Assembly (NCBI GenBank): GCA_902797395.1
Contig: CADBSO010000097.1
Span: 1-64,000, forward strand
Reading direction: 5' to 3'
DNA length: 64,000 nucleotides
Source of the DNA: an uncultured Spirochaetales bacterium
GTDB lineage: Bacteria > Spirochaetota > Spirochaetia > Sphaerochaetales > Sphaerochaetaceae
The notes beneath the pieces are model-generated. The model made no database searches and was not told the origin of the DNA. It was given only the letters and a program-made list of their open reading frames with translations. Positions within the stretch are counted from its first letter, which is position 1. Every line of letters begins with the position of its first letter. Below are positions 43,223-52,046 of this stretch, one piece after another. The position numbers were made by a program, and so were the translations under genes.

Positions 43223-44779
43223 ATGCTGAAAAAAGTAAGAGACATATTCAAGGTTTGCGTCAAATGGCCGTTTATCACTAGCGCAATAGCTTTGGCAGCG
43301 TATTTCCTGCCGATGCGCAATGGTGATGACGCTGGCTTTGACTCCATTTTGGGAGTCAACTTGATTTTGTTGCTTCGTAGTTCGGCAGTGCTGGTTTTCT
43401 CAGCATTGTTCCTTCTTTATGCCAGGGGGCGCATTTCGGTCGCGAGAGAAAGTCTTTCCGATAAAGAACCCAAATGTGTTTATTTTTATTGTCTTGTCGG
43501 GTTTTTTGCGCTTATGGCTCTGGCTGTGGCCGCATTTGCAATGGCTCAGCCGCTTGGATTTCCGCAGATATTGAAGTTGGTGATAAGGATTTTCTCTCTT
43601 GCGATGTTTGAGGAAATCGTGTGCAGAGGGGTTTTTTTCGAGGACTCCTTGCGCGCATTCGGAAACGGAGCGGAAGGGGTCAGGAAGTCGTTCTATCTCT
43701 CATCTGCGGTGTTCGGAGTCCTTCATGTCATGGATTGGAACACATTGGCCAATATCACTAGCTGGCCGGTGCTTATGCTGGCGGTTTTGAAAACGATTCA
43801 GACATTCATCCTGGGGTGCTTCTTTTGCGCGCAAATGCTGCGCAGGAAAAGCCTCCTATGGTCTTCGTTTCTTCATTTCCTGTTCAATATCTTTCCGATT
43901 TTGCTTTCATTGCTATCCGGGCATGGGGAGGCGCTCGAGAACGGATATGCGGTTTTGCCGGATACTGTCAGCGGTGCCGTATCGTATGTCATATTCATAC
44001 TTATTGAGCTTCCGCTGTTTTTCGGTTCGCGGAAGATTCTTAAGGCTCGGAAGCTGGAGTGCCATGCGGCTGATAGCGCTGGAGATTTGATTGGCGCCAA
44101 CGATATTTGCAGCAACCGGCAGCGATCTAACGGCATATCATACAAGGAGTTTGCTAATAATATGGATACCAAGTCATTCTATAAGCTTTCATATGGCGTT
44201 TTTGTTCTGTCCGTCAAGTACGAGAACAAGTCCAACGCCTGTATTTCCAATACGTTTGTTCAGGTTGCGGCTGATCCTGCGAGAATCGCGATTTCCTGCA
44301 TAAATGCGAACTACACTACCGAGCTGATAAAGCAGAGCGGCAAGTTCATCGTGTCTGTGCTCGACAGGACTTGCACATTTGATTTGATAAGGCATTTCGG
44401 CATGCAGTCCGGTAGGAATGTCAGAAAGTTCGATGGGTTTGAGCATAAGGTTAGCGATAGCGGTGTGCCGTATGTTGATTCGCATTGCTGCGCGGTGTTC
44501 GAGTGCGATGTGATAAGTGGAATCAATCTGGGAAGTCATACGCTTTTCATCGCGGAAGTGAAGAATGCCCAGGTGCTTAGCGCAAATCCTCCGCTTACAT
44601 ATGCGGACTACCAATCGGATGTGAAGCCGAAGGCCGAAAAGCCCGCAACTGCGAAAAGGATAAAGGCCTGGAGATGCAGGATTTGCGGGTATGTGTATGA
44701 AGGAGAAAAACTGCCTGTTGATTACACATGTCCTCTTTGCGGCCATCCGGCTGACGACTTCGAGCCTGTCTACGAATGA
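43223..44779 (+). CDS. Fusion: CPBP (CAAX-type) membrane protease + flavin reductase + rubredoxin
   Basis: 518 aa in one open frame. Residues 1-285 are a CPBP intramembrane protease: EE-x3-R at Glu130/Glu131/Arg135 (FEEIVCRGVFF), FGVLH and HFLFN motifs, about eight membrane segments. From Met314 comes a flavin reductase-like FMN-binding domain (SYGVFVLSVKYENKSNACIS), and at about 465-518 a rubredoxin with CxxC pairs (WRCRICGYVYEG and YTCPLCGHPADDFEP). The last two together are the 'high-molecular-weight rubredoxin' that feeds electrons to O2-reducing flavodiiron proteins. AAGGAG at 44144-44149 and ATG at 44162 in frame suggest the redox part can also be made alone (205 aa). The start lies directly after a terminator. 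The stop overlaps cca (ATGA). Confidence 0.85.
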   Translation: MLKKVRDIFKVCVKWPFITSAIALAAYFLPMRNGDDAGFDSILGVNLILLLRSSAVLVFSALFLLYARGRISVARESLSDKEPKCVYFYCLVGFFALMALAVAAFAMAQPLGFPQILKLVIRIFSLAMFEEIVCRGVFFEDSLRAFGNGAEGVRKSFYLSSAVFGVLHVMDWNTLANITSWPVLMLAVLKTIQTFILGCFFCAQMLRRKSLLWSSFLHFLFNIFPILLSLLSGHGEALENGYAVLPDTVSGAVSYVIFILIELPLFFGSRKILKARKLECHAADSAGDLIGANDICSNRQRSNGISYKEFANNMDTKSFYKLSYGVFVLSVKYENKSNACISNTFVQVAADPARIAISCINANYTTELIKQSGKFIVSVLDRTCTFDLIRHFGMQSGRNVRKFDGFEHKVSDSGVPYVDSHCCAVFECDVISGINLGSHTLFIAEVKNAQVLSANPPLTYADYQSDVKPKAEKPATAKRIKAWRCRICGYVYEGEKLPVDYTCPLCGHPADDFEPVYE

Positions 44780-46020
44780 ATGCTTATCCATTGACAGATA
44801 ATTTAAAAGCTCTTGGCGAGATATTCCGCCGAAATGGGTTTTCCCTATTCGTGGTTGGAGGAGCGGTTCGCGATCATCTTTTGGGTAAGACGAACGATGA
44901 TGTGGATCTTACCACCGATGCCAGCCCTTCCGATATGCTTGGGATGTTTCCCAAATGCATTCCTACGGGAATCCGACATGGAACGCTGACTATTCCTTTC
45001 AGAATGTGCCATTACGAGTGCACTACGTTCAGGATAGATGGGGACTATGAGGATTCCAGACATCCAGACAGCGTTGATTTCACGAAGGATGTGCATGAGG
45101 ATCTGAAAAGGCGTGACTTTACGATAAACGCCATGTGTGCGGATTGCGTAACCGGAGCCATAACGGACGATTTTGACGGCATTGGCGACATGAGGCGGAG
45201 AATCATACGAACCGTAGGAAATCCGATGGAGCGCTTCAGCGAGGACGCGCTTCGTCTTATGAGAGCGGTTAGGTTCGCATCCAGGCTTGACTTTGATATC
45301 GATGGCGAAACATTCGAAGCCATGGGAAAGCTTGCCGGAACAATAACGAACATATCCGCGGAACGCATAAATTCCGAATTTTCAAAGATGCTGGAATGTG
45401 ATCATGCCGGCAAGGCGCTGGATCTTCTTTGCGAGTCCGGACTTCTTGGGTTCATCATGCCTGAGATTTCGCATCTGCGCGATTCGCGCAGCAGGCTATT
45501 AGGAATGGAAAGGATGCTTTCGGATAATAGCATTGAAAGCGCAAGGGTGGAGATTCGCATGGCGCTGCTGTTGTCGGATTTGAGTTCTGAAATCGCTGCA
45601 AGTATTCTGAAGCGCCTGAAATTCTCCAATAGTGAAATCCGCACGGTTTCCCTGCTTGTTGCGAATAAGTTGTCTGATAGGCGGTATTCCTGTGTTGAGC
45701 TGAAGCGAATAGCGCGTTTGATAGGTAGGAACCTGATGGAAACATATTTGGGTTTCAATGGAATCCTTTTGGGTGGTTGCCGTAATTTCAAGGATTCCGA
45801 ATCATGCATCAGGTCTTTTACGGATGCGAATGAGGCGATTGATTTGTCCGATCTTTGCATTAGCGGCAAGGATGTGATGAGTATGGGCCTGAAAGGCCGC
45901 GAGGTCGGAGCCGCGCTTGAGATGGCTTTGGAAATCGCATATGATGACCCTGCGATCAATAATGACAGGAATAGGTTTCTGGCCAGTTTGGAATCCAGGA
46001 TTCGCCATACGAGCAAATGA
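44776..46020 (+). CDS. cca: CCA-adding tRNA nucleotidyltransferase
   Basis: 414 aa. Adds or repairs the 3' CCA of tRNAs. The class II nucleotidyltransferase head has LFVVGGAVRDHLLGK and DDVDLTTDASP with the metal-binding DxD; RRDFTINAM and SEDALRLMRAVRFASRLDF follow; the C-terminal part is helical. It is needed here because both tRNA genes in the window lack an encoded CCA. The ATG overlaps the preceding stop. Confidence 0.95.
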   Translation: MNAYPLTDNLKALGEIFRRNGFSLFVVGGAVRDHLLGKTNDDVDLTTDASPSDMLGMFPKCIPTGIRHGTLTIPFRMCHYECTTFRIDGDYEDSRHPDSVDFTKDVHEDLKRRDFTINAMCADCVTGAITDDFDGIGDMRRRIIRTVGNPMERFSEDALRLMRAVRFASRLDFDIDGETFEAMGKLAGTITNISAERINSEFSKMLECDHAGKALDLLCESGLLGFIMPEISHLRDSRSRLLGMERMLSDNSIESARVEIRMALLLSDLSSEIAASILKRLKFSNSEIRTVSLLVANKLSDRRYSCVELKRIARLIGRNLMETYLGFNGILLGGCRNFKDSESCIRSFTDANEAIDLSDLCISGKDVMSMGLKGREVGAALEMALEIAYDDPAINNDRNRFLASLESRIRHTSK

Positions 46021-46032
46021 TTACCCGAATGG

Positions 46033-46148
46033 CGAATCCGAAAACCTGCTGCCTGGAGAGCGCCTGTGGATTTCAGATTCGGAAAATCGTTCGATTTTCA
46101 GGCCTGAAAGTCATTGGCGAAATTAAACCCCGAGGCTTTTGGAAGTGT
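46033..46148. repeat. Family B palindromic repeat, copy B4, overlapping a gene end
   Basis: Shares AAACCTGCTGCCTGGAGAGC and the tip CGAGGCTTTTGGAAGTG with copies B2, B5 and B6. The right part (46123-46148) encodes the last codons and stop of the hydrolase on the minus strand. Confidence 0.55.
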
Positions 46149-46971
46149 TTTGAAATAAAGCGAATTCTTTGATTTTTTCGGGCAGATTCGGAATTTCATC
46201 TACTATTCCGTGGCCGTATTCGGAGCCATACATGAGCAATTCGCTTTGAGGTATCAGTTGCGCAAGCGTTTCCGCGGCTTCGGGGAGCGTGATTTTGTCT
46301 CCTTTGCTTCCGATCACTAGTGTTCTGCATTTTATTTTGCTGACGGATTCAGATAGGTCGAATGTGAGACAGCTTTTTCCCAGCGTGATAAATCGTTTCA
46401 AAAGCTCATCTGATATTTCCGATATCATGCGGCTTAATCCTTCTCCCGCCAACGATTTTGCCACAGCAGGCGAATATATGTCATTCGCAAGCTGCCGCCC
46501 AAGCGCTGCTTTGTCTCCCTTTTCCGCAATTGCCAGCCATGTTCCTATTATGTCCTGTGTTTGTTTACATGATTTGCAGGTGGTAGCGCATAGCACGAGC
46601 GCATGGACCGCATCGGGATAATCTACTGCGAGTTGTTGCGCTATCATGCCGCCTTGCGAGCTTCCGAGAACCGTTGCATTTGATATTCCGGCGCTTTTCA
46701 TGGCTGAAGCGAGGTCGCTTGCCATGTCTTTGATGCCGTATGCAGAGGGTGGGAATTCCGGCCTATCGAATAGTGTTATGCGAAAATCATCCGCTAACGC
46801 CTCATATCTTTTTGCTATGAGCTCTGCCAAATCGCACAGCATTGTGGGCGACAGTCCTGGAAGTATGACGAAATCCCTTGTTCCGCTTCCGAATGAAAAG
46901 GATGCGATTCCGGTTCGCTCATCCTTGGAAAATCGAATCGCTTCGTTTTTTGCAATTGCGTTATCTGACAT
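46123..46971 (-). CDS. Alpha/beta hydrolase
   Basis: 282 aa. Classical fold: FVILPGLSPT (oxyanion region), nucleophile Ser in VLGSSQGGMIAQ, a late Asp in VIGSKGDKITLPE and a catalytic His in EYGHGIVDE. No signal peptide. Substrate unknown; the sequence fits the broad esterase/lactonase/hydrolase group. The start at 46971 is chosen because AAGGAG lies 8 nt upstream; the longer frame to 47022 lacks one. The extreme C-terminus (NTSKSLGV) is encoded by repeat B4, so the natural end of the protein may have been replaced. Confidence 0.88.
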   Translation of the reverse strand: MSDNAIAKNEAIRFSKDERTGIASFSFGSGTRDFVILPGLSPTMLCDLAELIAKRYEALADDFRITLFDRPEFPPSAYGIKDMASDLASAMKSAGISNATVLGSSQGGMIAQQLAVDYPDAVHALVLCATTCKSCKQTQDIIGTWLAIAEKGDKAALGRQLANDIYSPAVAKSLAGEGLSRMISEISDELLKRFITLGKSCLTFDLSESVSKIKCRTLVIGSKGDKITLPEAAETLAQLIPQSELLMYGSEYGHGIVDEIPNLPEKIKEFALFQNTSKSLGV

Positions 46972-47090
46972 TTTACTTCTCCTTTTCGCTTTATGATGCC
47001 GGCTGTTTCCTTTGATCTTCATTATAGTATTTCAGGCTTGTTTTCATCAAGGATCGGTCAGTTTTTGTTCGGGCATGATTCCTGTGCCTT

Positions 47091-47119
47091 TTGTTAAAGT
47101 TGTGAAAATAGTTTATAAT
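47091..47119 (+). promoter_or_regulatory. Predicted promoter ahead of the chorismate mutase
   Basis: TTGTTA, 17-nt spacer, TATAAT. The expected start site coincides with an ATG at 47126 that opens a 34-codon frame, 115 nt before the mutase gene. Confidence 0.65.
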
Positions 47120-47125
47120 GAGTAA

Positions 47126-47230
47126 ATGTTTATCAAATGGGGCGCGGTTTTGGCATTTTTCAAATCGGAAAGATGTCTGACAGGTTTGGATTTTGAGTTT
47201 TTCAGATGCGTCCCGGGATGGGAATTTTGA
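47126..47230 (+). CDS. Candidate Phe/Trp-rich leader peptide
   Basis: 34 codons, starting at the predicted transcription start (leaderless) and ending 10 nt before the chorismate mutase ATG. Nine of 34 residues are Phe or Trp: seven Phe and two Trp, for example MFIKWGAVLAFF at the start and PGWEF at the end. Aromatic-rich leader peptides control aromatic amino acid genes by attenuation or by stalling. No clear terminator hairpin was found in the leader, so coupling to the downstream start is as likely. It may also be chance. Confidence 0.4.
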   Translation: MFIKWGAVLAFFKSERCLTGLDFEFFRCVPGWEF

Positions 47231-47240
47231 GGTATGGCTT

Positions 47241-47504
47241 ATGACCATTGATGAGAAAAGAGATGAGCTGATGCAGCTCGATAGGGTGCTTGTTGATTAT
47301 TTTCAGAAGAGAATGGCTGCAGTAAAGGATCTGGCGGCTTTGAAGAAGAAGGCGAGTACAGGGCACATGGATGCCGATTTTGAAAACAAGAAGATGAGGG
47401 ATCTGCTTTCGGATACGGATGATGAATTCAAGGAGTATACTCTTAAATTCATAATGCACTTGCTAAAGCTCAGCAGGGAATATCAGTCTGAGATTTTCTC
47501 ATAA
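47241..47504 (+). CDS. Chorismate mutase, AroQ type (monofunctional)
   Basis: 87 aa, all helical. IDEKRDELMQLDRVLVDYFQ, followed by KRMAAVKDLAALKKK and a C-terminal LKLSREYQSEIFS, matches the three-helix AroQ pattern (Arg in helix 1, Lys in the KK-x-A region, and a final S-x-x-Q). Converts chorismate to prephenate for Phe/Tyr synthesis. The ATG at 47241 is preceded by TGAGG at 8 nt. No dehydratase or dehydrogenase domain is fused. A few active-site residues could not be checked by alignment. Confidence 0.72.
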   Translation: MTIDEKRDELMQLDRVLVDYFQKRMAAVKDLAALKKKASTGHMDADFENKKMRDLLSDTDDEFKEYTLKFIMHLLKLSREYQSEIFS

Positions 47505-47539
47505 GATGCTGTTCTGATCTATTGTTTCAAAGGAAGCAC

Positions 47540-48964
47540 ATGAACGCATTTGTTCCGATGAAGAAAGCGCTTATATCGTTTTCGCTTGCGCTGATAGCCG
47601 CTGGCGCTTTGTTTTCCGCCTCGCTTGACGACATCATAAGCAGAGCTAAAGCGGAAAGCAAATCATACAATGAATTGAGAGGGTCGGCGATCCGCAAGGA
47701 TTTGGATGCTCTTTTGAAGACCTACGACGCTCAGGACAGCTACAGGTTCGCAATTGATTCGTCCGTATCGACTGCTACGTCAGCGGGGGATTCGTTTGTT
47801 TCCTTGTCTCCGGAGTTCACATATTCGAGTGGTGGTGATAACACTACGAGCGTGAGGGTTTCATCGCCTATGACCTTGATTTACGCATCGCAGCTCGATT
47901 CTAAAAGCACATACAAGCCTGGCGTATCTGTCAGTCAGAAAATCAAAATCGATCCGACTGCTGACAATAGGAAGGACAATTCGAAAAGAATCGCAAGGCT
48001 TCAGGCGGATAGCCTTTTGGGGAAGATAGATGCGCAGTTTGAGGTTTCCGTTTGCAATGCTTTGATGGAGGTTTTGCAAAGGATGTCTGATTTTTCCACA
48101 TCCAAGGCATCCTACGATAAGCAGAAAGCCGAATTCGATGCTCTTGTCAGCAAGGGGCTCGTGGTTGAGGGTACTTACGATTACAAATCGAAGCTTTCAT
48201 CGCTGCTAGTCAGTGAGAAGTCGCTTGAGAAGGCAAGGCTTGCGCGCGATTTGGCGTTGGAATCGTTCAGGAGGGTTTGCGGATTCGATTTCGATTCGCT
48301 TTCCGTTTCTCCGGCGCTTGAAATTGGATTCAGTCCTCTTCAGGGTGGAAATTCCAAGGTCATGATCGCATATTTGGAGATGCTGAATGCGCAAAACGAA
48401 TATGACATTCTGGTCGGAAATGACGATCGCGCTTTGAATTTGAATGCTGCAGGTGATATGAGTATTGTTGGCAATTCGGTATCCTCGTATGCTATTTCCG
48501 GGAATGTGGGGTATAAGGACAAGTCATGGCAGGCGGGAGTAGGCGCATCCGCGGCTTTCGATAAGGAAAGGAATGCGGTGTATCCCAAGGTATCCATGTC
48601 ATTGTCGTACGATTTGGGTTCCAATGATTCGCGTTCCGACAATCTCAATAAGCAGATGGCTTTGATAAGCAAGGAAAGCGCGGCATATGATTATGAGATA
48701 GCCATGATGGACTATAAAAAGGAATGTCTGGAGATGCAAAGGAGCATATCCGACGCTCGGCTTGACCTTGAAAGGGAGACGGCCGCTTACGAGAATGCGA
48801 AGGCGGTTTACGAGAATGATCTGGACTTGCGGGACAAAGGCTATTATTCCGAATTTGAATTTGCGGAAAAAAAGGCTGCGTTTGCCAAGGCGGAGAACAG
48901 CTATAAGTCTTTTCTGCTTTCTCTCAGGATTCTGCGGTGCAATGCTGAAATCCTGAATCTTTGA
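47540..48964 (+). CDS. tolC: TolC-family outer-membrane efflux protein
   Basis: 474 aa. Signal peptide ends near LFSASL (about residue 27). Two halves, each with long heptad-like helices (for example ERETAAYENAKAVYEN and LLVSEKSLEKARLARDLAL) and barrel strands, give the internal repeat of TolC/OEP proteins. Forms the outer-membrane channel of a tripartite pump. The start at ATG 47540 has AAAGGAAG directly upstream; a TTG at 47522 is an alternative. The adaptor and MacB-type genes follow directly. Confidence 0.88.
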   Translation: MNAFVPMKKALISFSLALIAAGALFSASLDDIISRAKAESKSYNELRGSAIRKDLDALLKTYDAQDSYRFAIDSSVSTATSAGDSFVSLSPEFTYSSGGDNTTSVRVSSPMTLIYASQLDSKSTYKPGVSVSQKIKIDPTADNRKDNSKRIARLQADSLLGKIDAQFEVSVCNALMEVLQRMSDFSTSKASYDKQKAEFDALVSKGLVVEGTYDYKSKLSSLLVSEKSLEKARLARDLALESFRRVCGFDFDSLSVSPALEIGFSPLQGGNSKVMIAYLEMLNAQNEYDILVGNDDRALNLNAAGDMSIVGNSVSSYAISGNVGYKDKSWQAGVGASAAFDKERNAVYPKVSMSLSYDLGSNDSRSDNLNKQMALISKESAAYDYEIAMMDYKKECLEMQRSISDARLDLERETAAYENAKAVYENDLDLRDKGYYSEFEFAEKKAAFAKAENSYKSFLLSLRILRCNAEILNL

Positions 48965-48974
48965 TGGAGAGGGG

Positions 48975-50042
48975 GTGTTACGCTTGAAAATCAAATTCAC
49001 ACGCAAGCGAATCGTGATTATCGTCGTTGCGGCTGTTGCTGTGGCGATTGTTGCGGGTGCGGTTCTGCAAAGGGGCAGGAACAAGAGCAAAAAGAGCGAG
49101 GATTCCATAAGAACCGCGAAAGTCCGTGAAACCGAATTCACCAGCACGATAGATGTTACAGGGCATTTGGAAGCCGCTGATGTTCAAAAAGTGCAGTTTC
49201 GCGGCACTGGAGCCATAACCGATGTGTTGGTGAAAGTCGGAGATAAGGTTGAAAAGGGGCAGCTTCTCGCGACTATAGATGATACTTCGCAGCGTCGTAG
49301 CCTTCTGAGGGCTGAACAGGAATTGGAGAAGCAGCGCGCGACTGCAAGCGAAAAGGAGCTTGAGCTTCTTGAACTTGATTTGCAGATTGCGAAGAACAAC
49401 ATGGAGTATACCAAAGCGCTTGCGAATTTTGCTGGAGAAGTCACGGAAGTGAACATCCATGTTGGAGATTACACCGAAGCGGCCAAGACATTGGATCTGA
49501 TGCAGATTGTAGACAAGTCCTATTTGAAAGCTTATGTCGAGGTTGATGAGATGGATGTAAGGAATCTTCATGAAGGCATGGAGGTTTATTTGAATTTCGA
49601 TTCGCTTCCAAATGAACCGGTGAGGGCGGTTGTCCATTACATACCGTTTTTGGGTACGTATAATTCCTCTTCCGGCATAGGTATCAAAAAAGTTGAGCTC
49701 CGCATACCCGATCCGCCCGCAGGCATATTCCCCGGCTACAGCTTTTCCTCAACGATAGAATCCAAGAGCAGCACGAAATATCTTCTTGTCCAGAGTTCTG
49801 CGATAAAATCCCAGCGTGGAAAGAGCTATATAAGCAAAAAGAATGCTGATGGAAGCATTTCGCGGATTGAGGTGTCCGTCAGATATCTTGGAGAAGGGCT
49901 TTCACAGGTGTTGTCGGGCGATATAAAGGCAGGAGACGAATATGTGTTGAATTCCTCGTCCTCCAAAGGCGGATTTGGTGTTGGGACTGGTTCCGATATG
50001 GGAGGAGCGCCTCCTGAAGGCGGCGGCAGGCCGCCGTTCTGA
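48975..50042 (+). CDS. macA: MacA/HlyD-type periplasmic adaptor
   Basis: 355 aa. One N-terminal membrane anchor (IVIIVVAAVAVAIVAGAV, about 14-31). The lipoyl-like half-motif GAITDVLVKVGDKVEKGQLL precedes a coiled-coil hairpin (about 100-135), followed by beta-barrel and membrane-proximal domains. The C-terminus is Gly-rich (GGAPPEGGGRPPF). It links TolC to the MacB complex. GTG start with GGAG 5 nt upstream; a TTG at 48984 is possible. It starts 10 nt after tolC and is followed by the MacB-type genes. Confidence 0.9.
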   Translation: MLRLKIKFTRKRIVIIVVAAVAVAIVAGAVLQRGRNKSKKSEDSIRTAKVRETEFTSTIDVTGHLEAADVQKVQFRGTGAITDVLVKVGDKVEKGQLLATIDDTSQRRSLLRAEQELEKQRATASEKELELLELDLQIAKNNMEYTKALANFAGEVTEVNIHVGDYTEAAKTLDLMQIVDKSYLKAYVEVDEMDVRNLHEGMEVYLNFDSLPNEPVRAVVHYIPFLGTYNSSSGIGIKKVELRIPDPPAGIFPGYSFSSTIESKSSTKYLLVQSSAIKSQRGKSYISKKNADGSISRIEVSVRYLGEGLSQVLSGDIKAGDEYVLNSSSSKGGFGVGTGSDMGGAPPEGGGRPPF

Positions 50043-50074
50043 TCGGCAGCGCTTATTGGTTTTTGTATTTGAAT

Positions 50075-50746
50075 ATGAGTTGTGTAATCAGGGCTGTTGA
50101 CATAAGAAAGATCTATTCAATGGGTGAGGTGGAGGTCAGGGCGCTCGACGGCGTTTCGGCGGAGATAGAGAGTGGTGAGCTTCTTAGCATCATCGGACCG
50201 TCTGGAAGCGGTAAAAGCACTTTGATGAATATAATCGGTTGCCTTGACATACCGACTTCCGGTCATATTGAAATAGATGGCGTCCGCACTTCAGGCATGA
50301 GTGAGAAGGAATTGTCGAATATCAGAGGGAAAAAGGTCGGATTCGTATTCCAGCAATACAATCTTCTAAGTTATCTTACGGTAATTGAGAATGTGGCTCT
50401 TCCTTTGATTTATCAGAATGTCGGAAGCAGGGAGCGTCTCGAACGCGCAGCGGCGGCTTTGGAGAAAGTCGGCCTTTCAAATAGGCTGCATCATTTGCCG
50501 CGCGAGCTTTCCGGCGGACAGAAGCAGAGGACCGCTATCGCAAGGTCGATAGTGGCCGAACCGAGCATAATTTTGGCAGATGAGCCTACCGGAGCGCTTG
50601 ATAGCAGAACCGGACTCGAGATAATGTCGCTTTTCGCCAAGCTCAATGAAGATGGGGCGACGATAATAATAGTTACGCATGACAATTCCATTGCAGGGAT
50701 GTGCAGGCGAACGATAAGAATAAAAGACGGGAGAATTGACGAATGA
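50075..50746 (+). CDS. MacB/LolD-type ABC ATPase
   Basis: 223 aa. Walker A GPSGSGKST, Q-loop VFQQYNLLSYLTV, signature LSGGQKQRTAIARSIV, Walker B IILADEPTGALDS and H-loop VTHD are all intact. The LolD/MacB subgroup is recognised from YSMGEVEVRALDGVS and the MNIIGCLDIPTSG stretch. It energises the following permease. Start ATG 50075; a TTG four codons upstream has no better site. The stop overlaps the permease (ATGA). Confidence 0.95.
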   Translation: MSCVIRAVDIRKIYSMGEVEVRALDGVSAEIESGELLSIIGPSGSGKSTLMNIIGCLDIPTSGHIEIDGVRTSGMSEKELSNIRGKKVGFVFQQYNLLSYLTVIENVALPLIYQNVGSRERLERAAAALEKVGLSNRLHHLPRELSGGQKQRTAIARSIVAEPSIILADEPTGALDSRTGLEIMSLFAKLNEDGATIIIVTHDNSIAGMCRRTIRIKDGRIDE

Positions 50747-51936
50747 GCGGGTTTTATAAGGAATGCATCAGGATGGCGATCCATACCATGAAGTCCAATA
50801 AGCTCAGGACCGCACTTTCCGTTTTAGGCGTTATGATCGGGGTTGCTGCGCTGGTAGTCATACTGAGCCTTGGCGATAGCGTGACAAGCAACATGATGTC
50901 TACTTTCTCCGAGGGTGGAATCGATGTAATAACCATCATGCCGCAAAAATCCAGAAATTCGCGTGAAGTGCTGAATGAAAGCTTTACCTCTGAACTTAAA
51001 AGCAAGTTCCAGAGCATAGAGGATTGCATTGTCACCAATTCCCAAAACTGTTCATTTCGGTATATGTCTGAGACTCTATCCGGCAACGTGATAGGAACAT
51101 ATTCCGCTATGGATGATTTTTATTCGCTTAAATTCGATTCCGGAAAATGGTGGAGTCTGGAGGATAATATCAATTCCAGGCTCGTGTGCGCGATAGGCTG
51201 TGATGTTGCCGAGAAGCTTTTTCCCGGTGAGGATCCTGTTGGCAAGCAGATGAAGATATTCTATCGGAATAAAGCGGGAATCTATACTATTACCGGTGTT
51301 ATTTCCAAAACCGATTCGACATCATCGATCAGTTTTGATGGATCCGTCTTCATACCTTTCAATACCTTTACGGCTAAAGTGCGCCGCAGTGCGAATGTTG
51401 ATAGCTATATAATCAGGATAGCTGAAGGTTGGGATCCGTCTGTCGAATCTGGAAAGATAGAGGAGTATTTGTCCTCGCTCGTGTCATCTGATGGCTATAT
51501 GCTGTTTTCGCTTTCCAGTTTGAGGGAGACCATATCCAAGGGAATGGGGACCGTTACGATGTTCATAGCGCTCATAGGCGGAATCTCACTTCTTGTCGGC
51601 GGCATAGGAATCATGAACATAATGCTGGTTTCCGTGGCGGAAAGGACAAAGGAGATAGGGATATTGAAAGCCATAGGCGCGCAGCCGGTCAATATAGAGA
51701 TTCAATTCCTCATAGAGGCTGTGTTTCTTACTCTTTTTGGCGGTTTGCTGGGAATATCCCTTGGAATCGTTTTAGCGCTTTTGGTTGATTATATTCTTGT
51801 TTGGCCGCTTTCGGTTTCAGTTGTGTCCGTGTTTGCCGGACTTGTTTTTTCAGTTCTTGTTGGTGTGTTCTTCGGGGTGTATCCGGCGCGCAAGGCGAGC
51901 AGATTGAATCCAATTGACGCGCTATCAAGAGACTAG
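50743..51936 (+). CDS. MacB-type ABC permease
   Basis: 397 aa with four transmembrane helices: one N-terminal (LSVLGVMIGVAALVVILSLG), a large periplasmic domain (about 55-270), then three C-terminal helices. FtsX fold: LVGGIGIMNIMLVSVAERTK and EIGILKAIGAQPVNIEIQFL are diagnostic, as is RKASRLNPIDALSRD at the end. In MacB the ATPase and permease are fused; here they are separate. With tolC, macA and the ATPase it forms a complete tripartite pump; the substrate is unknown (peptide, antibiotic or lipoprotein). Confidence 0.93.
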   Translation: MSGFYKECIRMAIHTMKSNKLRTALSVLGVMIGVAALVVILSLGDSVTSNMMSTFSEGGIDVITIMPQKSRNSREVLNESFTSELKSKFQSIEDCIVTNSQNCSFRYMSETLSGNVIGTYSAMDDFYSLKFDSGKWWSLEDNINSRLVCAIGCDVAEKLFPGEDPVGKQMKIFYRNKAGIYTITGVISKTDSTSSISFDGSVFIPFNTFTAKVRRSANVDSYIIRIAEGWDPSVESGKIEEYLSSLVSSDGYMLFSLSSLRETISKGMGTVTMFIALIGGISLLVGGIGIMNIMLVSVAERTKEIGILKAIGAQPVNIEIQFLIEAVFLTLFGGLLGISLGIVLALLVDYILVWPLSVSVVSVFAGLVFSVLVGVFFGVYPARKASRLNPIDALSRD

Positions 51937-51974
51937 TGGCTTTTTGAAAACCTCTTATAATTGAATGCGCATTG

Positions 51975-52003
51975 CAAAAAAAAGCCCGCAATTTCTTGCG
52001 GGC
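51975..52003 (-). terminator. Rho-independent terminator of clpX
   Basis: On the minus strand: GCCCGCAA - GAAA-type loop - TTGCGGGC followed by eight T. Placed 44 nt after the clpX stop. Confidence 0.9.
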
Positions 52004-52046
52004 AGCAACACAAAATATTGTATTGCAAGCGATTAGCTTAACAAAT

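Noticed and set aside
47126-47240. Classical transcription attenuator before chorismate mutase
   Set aside because: No terminator-like stem with a T-run could be found in the 115-nt leader, so only the leader peptide itself is proposed.
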